Below, piece by piece: positions 54,601-64,000 of a DNA stretch of 64,000 bases (position 1 is its first letter; each line of letters starts with the position of its first letter). The DNA lies in assembly GCA_029216955.1 (NCBI GenBank), contig JANAVB010003400.1:15853371-15917370 (forward strand), written 5' to 3'. The DNA is from Iris pallida. Lineage: Eukaryota; Streptophyta; Magnoliopsida; Asparagales; Iridaceae. The position numbers and the translations under genes were made by a program. The notes beneath the pieces were generated by a model that saw only the letters and a list, made by a program, of their open reading frames with translations, made no database searches and was not told the origin of the DNA.

Positions 54601-57600
54601 AACTTCTAGTCGGCGGTATGACCTAATTAATGGATTATAGAGTTGTGTCTTGTTCCATAAATGGTCATGTCATGCATTCGTTATTCATATTCCTATATTG
54701 GGGCATAACACTGTCCTTGGGACACGAGTCAAAGAATGGTGCCATTTCATGTATCCAAAGCCCCAAGCCAATCACGACCATCCAAGGAAAGCACAACTAT
54801 CCCATAGACAATTGCACAACCAAGTCAGCAACCTGATTTGAGCCCAAAAAATAAAACACACATAGAGTATATTGGCAGTATACGGTTGGTATACTGTAGG
54901 CATAGAAAAAGGTTAAGAACTCATGTTCCAGCTATCCCGATCAACATGCGGGTCCTATGCAGGGTCATGGTGTAGCTGTGGGTCTTTACAAGGTTAGGGT
55001 GGTCCACAAGTTAGTTTGTTTAATTAAGAAAACCATAAAACAACATCTATTACATAGGTCACTTTAATTTAAAATCAACCGATTATCCCATGAACAATAC
55101 ACATGTATGATACTTAAGGCACAAATTCCAAAAAAAATCTTGAAACCCAGACAGATATCTGTATAAAAATACAAGAATACAAAAATATAATAAACAAAAA
55201 AATATTTGTATAAAAATAACAGTTATTGTTTCCTTAGATTCTAGAGACGGAAGAAATCTCAAAAAGAATCATAGAAAGAAGGGACTTCGCAAACGAAGAT
55301 ATCCCCAAAAAGTTGAATGAGAGTTGGAGTTTCAAGATCAAATTTTTTTTTGAAGAGATCATAGAGGACCTTTAAGTCTTCACAACTAAAATATTCATGG
55401 AAGAAAACATCAAGTATGATGGGACTTCAAAAGGAGAAATCTCGATAAAAATAGATCAGGTAGCTCGAAGCTCCAAAACAAGAAATTCCGAAAGAAAATT
55501 TTAAAGTATGTTGGACTTTAGAGGGCAAAAAACCCCAAAAGAGAATATCTCAAGTTCGTCAGAACTTGGAAAGAGAAGAAACATTAAAAGGAACTAAACT
55601 ACTACGGGATCTGGATACTAAAAATCTCACAAATCGACCAATATATGAGAAAGAACCATGCTTCCCATATCATGGAAGCCCAAAAGAAAGTCAGGACTCC
55701 GACTAGCAAAAATACCAAAATATTATGTCTGAAATAGCTGTTGAAGATATGGCAGTGAGAATCCGCCAAAGAAGTAGCCATAAAGTTTGAAGAAAATTCT
55801 AGGATAAGAATATAAGCCTATGATACTATGTAGAATTTAGAGGAATTTAAAGGTCTCATTTTAAAAAAAAATCCTTGGAGGAAAAACTAATGCTCTGATA
55901 ATATTTAGAATTTCGAGAGTAGATTTTTGGCCATAATGGCATCATGATTACCTCTAGAAAAATATATAATAAATATACAAAAGATAAAATAACTAACCTA
56001 CTGCTCAACAGAATAAATCTCAGTTCTTCCTATCATCTGACCTGGCTTGCCAGCTAGCCTACTAGTCGTGCGGAGATAGTTTAGATGGGACTGCTTAAGC
56101 TAGTCGTGTGAATTATGTTGACCATCATTTAAGCAATAAAAATGCACACAATTTGGATGTATATTTGTTTATATTGATTAATTTGTTGCAAAATAAGATA
56201 GAAAGAGAAGAAATGGATAGCCAAAAAAATTATACGTAGTTTTTCTCATTGATAACATATATAGAGGGAATAGGATAGAGGTTGTTGTGGGTATGGATAA
56301 GGGCATCCATATTTAGGTGTATCCAAATCACAACATTCCATTGGATGCCCACTTTAATTATTGACTCATTAAAAACTTTTCTAAAGAAGACCCACACTTT
56401 AGGAAAAAATCCATAGATATTCTTCAGGAATAAAGTGGGTGCGACTTACATTGCCTCGTTAAAAATCTTTTGAAGGGAAAAAATCCAGTAGAAAAAAACC
56501 TCAACAAAGAAAAAGAGTACAATGCGCAAAGACATGCTTCAAGATATCACCATTAGCATATACAGGATGCTCCTCCTCAAAAAAAATATTACATTCTTGT
56601 TCTTATATCAATTCAAAATAATAAAAAATTAACCCCCAATACAATTTAAAATTTACATCTATCCCCAACACTTTATTTGTTTATACATTTATACTCATAT
56701 CCGTGTGAAGAGGTTGTAGGCTTTATTTGTGATTCATGAAAGCTCGCAACTCCCCCTGATATGTTGAACTATTGAAAACATAGCCCTACACATTCTCTTG
56801 TTTTCTCCATTAATTGTAAGAATGATTTGAGGAGATTGTCGTAGTATTTGTTCTATTACATTGAAAATACCTGCAACATTGTTTAGAAAAGAAATACCTT
56901 GTTTGTGATATCCTCTTAAGGAGGATTAGAAAAATATCATGCATTTATATATCTCATCATAACAAAAAATGAATTAAATCAAGTATGTCATTCATGTGTC
57001 CATGTGTGGATGCATATCAGCAGGTTTACATAAAATATTGGGCTGAGTGAATAACAATAAAGAATTTTATATTCTTTAAATATGGTATTTCAGGACCCAA
57101 TATATGTTATTTTATTCTTTCAATCATAACGAATCCTATTGACCTGGACATTATAGTTTATTGAGTAAATGATAACTAATATTATATCTTTTCAGGAGAT
57201 TTTCTCAATGAAAGATTATCTCTTTAGAAGATTATAGTAGGTCTCTTCTGGAGGTTTATTCTTCTAGAGATTATCTGAGATCTCTTATGGTGTTTATCTT
57301 TTATGAGATCTCTTTGAAAGATTTCGATCACTTTGAAAGATTTCGATCTCTTCAGGAGATTTTCTTTTCAGGAGGTACTTTATAGACGACCATTTTAATG
57401 AATCTGTCTAGGGATTTCTTCATAAACGTAATGAGCCAATCACATTCTTCCAGATAGTTTAATCCATATATAGCTTATTTGTAAATCCTTCGAGGATAGT
57501 ATGGTAATTTTAAATCCTTCAAGGATATACCTTATCGTCTAGGTTATCATGATCGAAGAATATATTTATTTATATTATATTCATTATTATTTCAAGAATC

Positions 57601-57647
57601 TTTGAGCTAATATTGCTCTATGCATTTGGATCTCTATTTGTTATAAA
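54601..57647. other. AT-rich region, decayed repeats, no gene found
   Basis: Imperfect units with AGAAATCTC and GGACTT words occupy 55230-55600. TGCTCTGATAATA at 55891 resembles a reversed iMet PBS with two changes. 56440-56530 (TTGCCTCGTTAAAAATC ... AAAAAGAGTACAATG) resembles a segment I remember from plant copia elements. 57180-57380 repeats TTTCAGGAGATTT-like words. Together these hint at a dead minus-strand copia element, without protein support. Confidence 0.35.
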
Positions 57648-59130
57648 TGTAGTACCCTGCTCCGCAAAGGCACTAGATGAACAGAGAAATCGGTGCTGGC
57701 TCTAGAGGAAGCCTTCATGAAGATGATTAATCTGGGTGAGTGGACGAAGACTCATTTTTTAATTCTTTCATGCCTAATAAAAATCTATGTTTTTGAATGA
57801 ATGCTTGGGTTAATAACAAGATGGTAATTATTGAGAATGATAGTACATTAAATCAGTATGCTTGTAAGAGAATTCACTTGTTGCTATGCTAAAAACAAGT
57901 TAAGAGATAATATGCATGCTAAGCAATAAGACTGTTGCCTGCTAATAAGAAATGAATGATGTCTTGCTCAATAGTACCTTACCATGCTAATAAGAAGAGA
58001 GAAGAGATTGCTTTCATGTTCTGAATTCGTATATTGTCAAAGGTAGATTAATATGCTAAATTTGTACAGAACTGTTATCATGTTTCAAAGAGATAAACGA
58101 TTGCATGTCCCTTAAGTATGGTCTGAATGTTAGACATGTACAGACGGACTTATACATGTTGCAATGGAATGAAATATGTAGGAGCTTCGGCTCTGAGTTA
58201 TGTAGGAGCTTCGGCTCTAAAATAAATTAAAGAGAGAAGGCAGAGTCAAAGGTCTGTTGTAAAAGAGATAAAGAATAGATGAAATGTTTGCTTATCGATA
58301 AAATGTTGCCTCAGAGAGTTTATTTGATAGATGTTGCATTCATGAATTGGTCTCAGACAACTTATGCACAAGAAAATTAGATCTCTCGACGATTCCTGGG
58401 GCACTAGAAACCGATCGACCTAGAAGAGATTGTTTAGACACCCTGAGGTAAAAGAGACCTCGCGATCGGGAGGATGTTGTATCTATGTCCACTAGCGATG
58501 AGCTGAACCAAAGAGTCACAGCGGCTAACCATGAGAAATAACCCATAGACCATCATATAGATAGGTGTTGATTGGTGCAGAGCTGAACCGGAGAGTCACA
58601 ACTGCCAACCGAGTTTGCATGTGTCGATAATAATTTTTTTAAGAGTTAACAATGTAGAGACGAACAGGAACAATATTGGTTATATCATGTTTATTCTTAT
58701 CCTTGTCTTGTATAGGGATGAACCGTCGGCTATGGTAAGAATCACTAAAAAGTGATATAACTATTATTAGTATTTCTAATCATGATTGTTGCCAAGAAAT
58801 ATTATGTCTCATTAAAAGAAATGATATGATATCGTGGTTGCAATTAACCCTAAGGGTTGCTTGAACAAGAGGAATTATTATGGCTCATAAAATACGATGT
58901 GTACTTCATATGAATTGAATAGTCCTTATATGCTCGTGATGAATAGAAATGAATTATGGCTTTTCAAAAGTGTTTTCAAAAGATATAATATGACACTGAT
59001 CTGCATGAAATTGACATAGAAAAAAGTAGCAAGATTATATCATATGAAATATTTTCTCATTAAATGAATTAGTGATTGTTTCAGACAATGTAGCCTTTGT
59101 TCACATCACCAGTACGTTGATGTACTAACT
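57648..59130 (+). repeat. Possible partial LTR interrupted by G
   Basis: Starts TGTAGTACCCTGCTCCGC, similar in style to the C LTR start TGTAATATCCCGCTCCG. A GTAGGAGCTTCGGCTCTRA duplication lies at 58180-58220, and GAGCTGAACC...GAGAGTCACA occurs twice near 58500-58605. It ends where the G LTR begins. No second copy is in the window. Confidence 0.35.
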
Positions 59131-59757
59131 GTCACTCCTGTTTTCTATTATACGTATTTTTAGTATACGTGTACGAATTTCTGACATTTTTCAGGTGACC
59201 CATATTTTGACTTGTCTTTCTTAGCCTAGTCTTCGTTTAATCTTGCCTTTGGATTGGTTCACCTTGGTTCAACTTGACTTGGCTTGCCTTGGTTTGGTTT
59301 GGTTTAGGTTGAGATGAGAGGGTTGATATAAAAACCATCTCCTCTCTCTCTCTCCTCCATTAATTTTATTTACTTCTTCATCTTCTTCATTATTTACTCT
59401 ACCCACCAACCCAAGGCAAGTAAAACTTGCTCTATGGAGAACATGATTGATCTCCATTTTTCTTTATTCTATTCTCTTTCTTACATGATTCTAAGCATCT
59501 TTAGCACTTGAAGTTTTTGGTTATGATGGTTACATTTTTGTAGATCTAAGTTTTAAGATTTTTTTATTTTTGTTGGTTTTGATCTCCTAAAGTTTGTCAT
59601 TTCCGAAATCTCTTGGTTCTATGTTGTAGGGAATTTTATTCTACCCAGTTTTGACCTTTGAAAATCTTGATTCTGACTTGTTTTGAGGGAGTTATGGGTA
59701 TTTAAAGTTCATGGGTTCCCTATGCACTTCGGTGCTGATTTGGGGAAGATGAACAGC

Positions 59758-59965
59758 TTTTCTGCGCGCTCTGCGCTTCATGCACACCTTTCCTGCGTGC
59801 ACTCTGTTTTGCGCTTCCTGTACAGCTTTCCAGCGTGCGCTCTGTTCTGTGCTTCCTGCGTACCTTTTTTGTGCGCGCTCTGTGCTGCACTTACTGCGCA
59901 TTTTCCCTGCACATTTTCCCTGTGCACTTTTCTGTGCACCTTCCTGTGCGCCATCCCTTTTCGTG
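59758..59965 (+). repeat. TGCGC / TTTCCTGTGC word field in G LTR
   Basis: Words such as GCGCGCTCTG, CTTCCTGCGT, TTTCCCTGCAC and TTCCTGTGCGCC recur every 15-25 bases over 200 bases. Confidence 0.75.
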
Positions 59966-60186
59966 CATATCTCTGTCATGCGTATTTCCATGCTACTTTC
60001 CCGTATTGCTTAATGTAAATGTTTTTGATCTTGCATGTGTCCTATACTTGGCCTAACTTGCGACGATCCGACTTGGTAACTTATTAATATTGAACTTGAA
60101 CATGATAACATAAACCTGCCTTGATAATCTTGATAGTGGCTCGTCAAGGCGCACTCCTGACAAGTACTCCTGATAAGTGACAAGTA

Positions 60187-60430
60187 AACCTGACATGACA
60201 TATGTAATCTTGATCGCTGTTACGACAACCAACCCTGACTTGCTAAGTGTAACTCTTGCCTTGACTCCGTGGTTGATTTTTCTGATTGTGCCTGTACAAG
60301 CTACAACAAGTAAACCTGACATGACATGTGTAATCTTGATCGCTGTTACGACAACCAACCCTGACTTGCTAAGTGTAACTCTTGCCTTGACTCCGTGGTT
60401 GATTTTTCTGATTGTGCCTGTACAAGCTAC
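60187..60430 (+). repeat. Tandem duplication of about 120 bp in G LTR
   Basis: The segment from AAACCTGACATGACATATGT to GTGCCTGTACAAGCTAC is repeated almost perfectly at 60308-60430. Near-identity shows a duplication more recent than most of the decay in this element. Confidence 0.9.
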
Positions 60431-60981
60431 ATGTCCTGTCTTGCATCATGTCTAGGACATAGATTCCTGGTTACCACGGTTAGGAATTCATAATGAACCT
60501 GACTAGGTTAACGACTAGATTGATCAAGTAGTTCATATAGAGAGATTTTCCAGTTACAGGCGATCCCCTTATCCCGGACACACCTGTTGACTTATAGCCT
60601 ACCGTCGAGTAGGACGCATTTCCAGCATAATGTTATGTGTTGCACTCTAAGTCACCTAATAATTCTCTTAATTCTTGATAAACTCTTGTAACCTCGCCTG
60701 GATAACCTGGATAGTCTGCAGGGCTTGTGACTACGGGAACATCTCAACTGCATTTTGTTAGTAACTAGGCTTGTGATAACCTTAGTTAGCTAATGATAGC
60801 AAGCCGTAGGACTTGATTAGCCATGCCTGAATTATTATCTCATGATTAACATGGAAATTATATTTCACCCCTTGTTTAACTAATGCAAGCTAGTATGTCC
60901 CTTTAAGCATGTCTTTTATATTATTTAATTATGTTCTTTTATCAGTTCTCATATTTTTTATATGCTAATTTTAGTTTATAA

Positions 60982-61101
60982 GTGGAGCCTCCCTTGTGGT
61001 ACTTGCTCTTTCTGGGTTTTGATCCAGTTGGTTTTGTATGGCTAGATTTTGGGGTAGCACTCGAGGATCTACCTAACTTCCAACCAGATAGTGAACACTA
61101 G
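60982..61101 (+). CDS. LTR-tail short ORF, element G (hypothetical)
   Basis: A 39-codon frame from GTG to TAG, colinear with 423-548 and 8386-8511, with GFVWLDFGVALEDLPNFQPD. A possible acceptor AG (TTTATAAG) lies at its start. It is indel-free while G gag and pol are badly broken. Confidence 0.35.
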   Translation: MEPPLWYLLFLGFDPVGFVWLDFGVALEDLPNFQPDSEH

Positions 61102-61579
61102 AAGTAACCTTGGCAACGAGTGGGTTTTCTTATTTTGTTCTCCCACTCTATTGTAAATTATTCTTTTGATGCGTTTAGTCGCCGAGCAAGTGTTAGTTCA
61201 TGTTGAAACTTAATTTCTGTCTGTCTAAAGGCTGTAACATGATTGACAAAATTCTAGGGTTGATCATGTATAACTTAAGTGTTGATAGTCTTCGCATTTT
61301 GTATGACTAGCTTCATGATCATCTGAAAATGTAATATTTGGGACACCTTACTTTTGTATGTCTGATGATCTAACATCTTGTAACATTTATTTGCTTGCTT
61401 GAGATTGAGACATTAGGCTTATTCTTGACCATAAGAGACTGATGGATTGTAGATAAATCCTCATGCATCTAGACAGCTGTGACCATATTGCGAGGTGGGT
61501 TACACTTCAACGTAAGTAGCTGGCTGTGTCTGTCCCCCGCTCTCCAGTATTCTAGTTCTGGGGCATGACACAGTTTAAG

Positions 61580-61597
61580 TGGTGGCCTATGCAGGTC
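61580..61597 (+). other. Primer-binding site, tRNA-Ile type (element G)
   Basis: TGGTGGCCTATGCAGGTC, one transition from the A and L site, with a 9-nt spacer. Confidence 0.7.
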
Positions 61598-61779
61598 TTG
61601 TAAATCAAGATGTGTGAGGGTTTTACTAAATAGATGTCTCAATCGGCATTCGCCTTTGATCTCTACTCGTGCTTTCTAATCTTCCTGAATCTTGACCTGA
61701 TAAGGTGCTTTATCCTTGATCTATCTTGGTCCTTCCTTATAGTTCTCCATGTCATTTTCTTTAGTGGCATTGTTCCTGG

Positions 61780-62720
61780 TCCTACCGATCAGCCGGGTGG
61801 AGCACCTCCAGTAAACTAGCAGCAACCTGGGGACCAAATCCAGCACTCAAGGACAGCATCCCAAGTCGTGCATTCTGGGGAACAAGAGCCGCCAGTTCAT
61901 CCAACCCAGCTTGCAGATATTGATAATAGATCCCTGATGGGACTCATCCGGGATTTACTAGCATCACAAGATCGTCGAAGTGATACCCTGCAGCAGACAG
62001 TACAAGTAGGTATGGGCAGAGTTGGTTATTAAGGAAATAACAGCCAACAGCTTCAAGCGTCTGAACCTTCCTTCCTTTGATGGCTGTGAAGATGCTATTG
62101 CTACTGACGCTTGGCTTCAGAATATAGAGGTTATTCTGGAGGTAGCTCGGATTCCAGAGGAAGAGAAGGTGGTCATTGTATGTCTGCAGTTATTGGACTT
62201 AGCCCGCAGATGGTGGACGAAGCAAGTAGTTGGTTTGGTGGCGCCTGTCTTATAGACGGTATTCAGTGACAAATTTTAGACGAAGTACTTTGATGTAGTA
62301 GCTTGGTATGATTTGCAGACAAGGTTTAGCAATCTCAAACAGATGGGATGGACGGTTGATGGATATGCGGCCTAGTTTTCTAGGCTTAGTCGGTTTGCTC
62401 TCACCTTGGTGGCGACCGAATTGGATCGAGCACATCAATTCCAGCAGGGACTCCACCTAGAGATTATTCTAGCAGTGGAACAGTTTGAGCACTAGGCATT
62501 CGATGCTATTTTACGAGCTGCTAGGAGGCATGAATATACATCACAGAGGATAGTAGATCGAACTGGAGGACGGAAGAGGCCCCATGGACAGTTATCTCAG
62601 TCGTAAGCACCAGCATTGACAGCTAGGGCAATAACCATTGGAGCTCCTAGGAGGGCGACCACAGTTTCATCGATTCTGTACTCGACTCTGACGTACCCTC
62701 AGCAACAGAAGCAGAAGCAT
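61780..62720 (+). pseudogene. gag: Element G gag
   Basis: Colinear with A gag. The recognisable frame at 62022-62252 has ANSFKRLNLPSFDGCEDAI and LLDLARRWWTKQVVG, ending at a TAG. Later pieces (QQGLHLEI, ARRHEYTSQRIVDRTGG) survive in other frames with more stops. Confidence 0.8.
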
Positions 62721-62730
62721 TTTTTTACAA

Positions 62731-63464
62731 TGGGCTGCTCTCATTGTGGAAAGCCTGGGTACGTGGTTTCAGAGTGTCGTAGAGCATAGGGGTTGTGCTT
62801 GGCTTGTAGGGCACCGGACCACATGATATGGTCCTATCCGCAATGAGCCAGTTCATCTTCGTCAACCCTAACCAGTCCATCGATTAGGGCACCAGCACCA
62901 GTGCAATAGTAGCAGCAGTCCAATCCTCCGAGACCGTTACCGCCTCAGGTTCAACAGTATGCTCAGGCCCAAGCTCAGATTCAGAACAGGCAGAGAGGTC
63001 ACCAGCAAAGAGGACCAGTACCAAGAGGACAGGATCAAGCTATGGCTCTAATCGTGGCAGAAGAATTGGCATCAGGTGACGTGGTAGAAGGTACCATTCT
63101 TGTGAACTCTTTTCCAGCATCAATATTATTTGATTCGGGTACATCATATTCATTTATGTCAGCACGATTTGTAACACGAATAGGATTGGAGCTTGAGTCA
63201 CTATCAGTAAGACTCAACATCCTTACTGGTAACGGTCTTGCGGGAGTAGTTAGAGTCTTTTTCTCGTGTCGAATTGTAGTTAGCGATAGAGAGTTTCCTG
63301 CTATATCAATAGAATTTTTGATGGCCGGTTATGATGTGGTCCTAGGAATGGATTGGTTGAAGGATCAGTATGCAAGAATAGACTGCCATGTTGGCAGGAT
63401 TATTTTTGGTATTCCCGACGAAGAAGAGTTTTTGTTTTCCAGAGGCGAAGTAGTTCTCCACTAA
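62731..63464 (+). pseudogene. Element G zinc knuckles and protease
   Basis: Knuckle 1 reads CSHCGKPGYVVSEC: both leading Cys are intact but the His is Tyr, as in A. Knuckle 2 is damaged (CLACRAPDHM, then a lost Cys). Protease (63042-63464) has the active site LFDSGTSYSF and continues without the frameshift seen in A through [17 protein letters not shown]. Confidence 0.85.
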
Positions 63465-64000
63465 TCTTGCGGATGACAGTAGCAGAAGTAGTTCAGTTTC
63501 CCAGAGTAGTAGAAGAATTTCCTGACGTATTTCTCGAAGAGCTTCCAGGCATGCCGATAGAGAGGGAGAGCTAGAGTTCACCTTTGATTTGATTCCAGGG
63601 ATGGTACCAGTATCAGAGAGAGTCTATAGAATGACACCATCAGAATTGGAGATCATGTATAAGATGATTGAAGAACTTAGAACCAAAGAATTCATTCGTG
63701 CTAGTAGATCGCGTTGGGGAGCCCCGATGCTTCTTGTAAAAAAGAAGGATGGTACATCATGATTATGTGTTGATTATCGTACCTTGAATTCTGTAACAAT
63801 CAAGAACAGATATCCCCTACCAAGGATAGATAATTTATTCGATCAACTCAGTAGGGCAATAGTATTCTCGAAGATTGACTTGCGGTCGGGGTACCATTAG
63901 ATCAGAGTCAGAGAGCATTACATTCCGAAGACGGCACTCAGATCTAGATATGGACATTGGGAGTTTCTTATTATGCTAAGTTTCTCATTATGCCATTCGA
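63465..64000 (+). pseudogene. Element G reverse transcriptase, truncated by window end
   Basis: Colinear with 2920-3430 of A. The catalytic block [10 protein letters not shown] has the Asp that A has lost, but TGA at 63760 (an expected Arg before LCVDYR) and TAG at 63898 (expected Gln) break the frame, with an indel near 63570. The last bases include a short local duplication of TTTCTTATTATGC / TTTCTCATTATGC. Confidence 0.85.

Larger units (their letters stand above)
59131..61570 (+). repeat. Element G 5' LTR (2.44 kb)
   Basis: TGTCA to TGACA inverted ends. TATA-like GATATAAAAACC lies near 59325, followed by a CT-rich start region. It is homologous to the A LTR at the beginning, around 60450-60800 and over the last 600 bases. 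Between 59500 and 60430 the two differ: G has a TGCGC/CCTGTGC field and a 120-bp tandem duplication where A has GCCGCAT. Confidence 0.85.
59131..64000 (+). mobile_element. Element G: Ty3 chromovirus related to A, 3' end beyond window
   Basis: LTR 59131-61570, tRNA-Ile-type PBS, leader, gag, knuckles, protease and RT follow colinearly with A at moderate DNA divergence. It has many frameshifts and stops, more than A. The preceding 5-mer CTAAC is the candidate left target duplication. Confidence 0.85.

Noticed and set aside
59683..60056. Cys/Ala/Phe-rich frames of 73-111 residues
   Set aside because: Overlapping frames through the TGCGC word field of the G LTR.

Overview
This window is intergenic DNA from a repeat-rich plant nuclear genome. 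It is almost entirely nested, decayed LTR retrotransposons, and I recognise no intact host gene, tRNA, rRNA or CRISPR array. The plant assignment rests on Ty3/gypsy chromovirus pol with a C-terminal chromodomain, Ty1/copia gag and reverse transcriptase relics, a Tat/Athila-like gag-protease, telobox-bearing LTR promoters and AT-rich plant intergenic sequence. The species cannot be named from the sequence.

Layout. Element A (235-8971, +) is a Ty3 chromovirus with a 5'-truncated 5' LTR, broken gag-PR-RT-RH-IN-chromodomain and a full 2.97 kb 3' LTR. A second copy of its PBS and leader follows (8972-9055). Next come a GC-rich stretch with a possible captured promoter and exon (9.5-9.7 kb, -), a TA/GGTAAAA repeat, and two abutting copia RT relics (-) split by a 4.1 kb solo LTR (11424-15531, TSD TTTTA). 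A copia element H (LTR 16291-16751 plus 20705-20823, gag to 21529) carries a second LTR of the same family in minus orientation (16752-20704). H gag is cut by Ty3 element E (5' LTR 21530-24112; truncated 3' LTR 47525-48023). E contains element C (24473-42645, iMet PBS, no coding capacity), and C contains element L (29681-39993, TSD GTGAC). L is a very young large non-autonomous retrotransposon with 4.3 kb LTRs. E also holds a hAT-like GC-rich stretch and a 3.5 kb long inverted repeat (43835-47343). From 48024 to 53225 (-) lies a Tat/Athila-like gag-PR relic F with an extra upstream ORF. 53226-54600 is LTR-like, 54.6-57.6 kb is unassigned AT-rich sequence, 57648-59130 is a possible partial LTR, and element G (59131 to the window end, +) is a relative of A truncated in RT.

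Three patterns recur. (1) A, E, G and L share an 18-nt primer-binding site fitting a plant tRNA-Ile, set 8-9 nt inside the LTR, whereas C and H use the usual tRNA-iMet. (2) LTR interiors contain fields of one reiterated short word that differs between copies: GCCGCAT, GTGTC/GACAC, TCATGT, ATTGTACAAG, TACCTT, GTGCAC, TGCGC. W-box (TTGAC) runs and ACGTGTC boxes occur in or beside them. (3) About 350-630 bp before the LTR 3' end of several families lies a short ORF, usually just after a splice-acceptor-like AG, with recurring P-T-[YF] residues. Hand comparison of A and G shows more silent than replacement changes. Patterns 2 and 3 are the best candidates for something not previously described.
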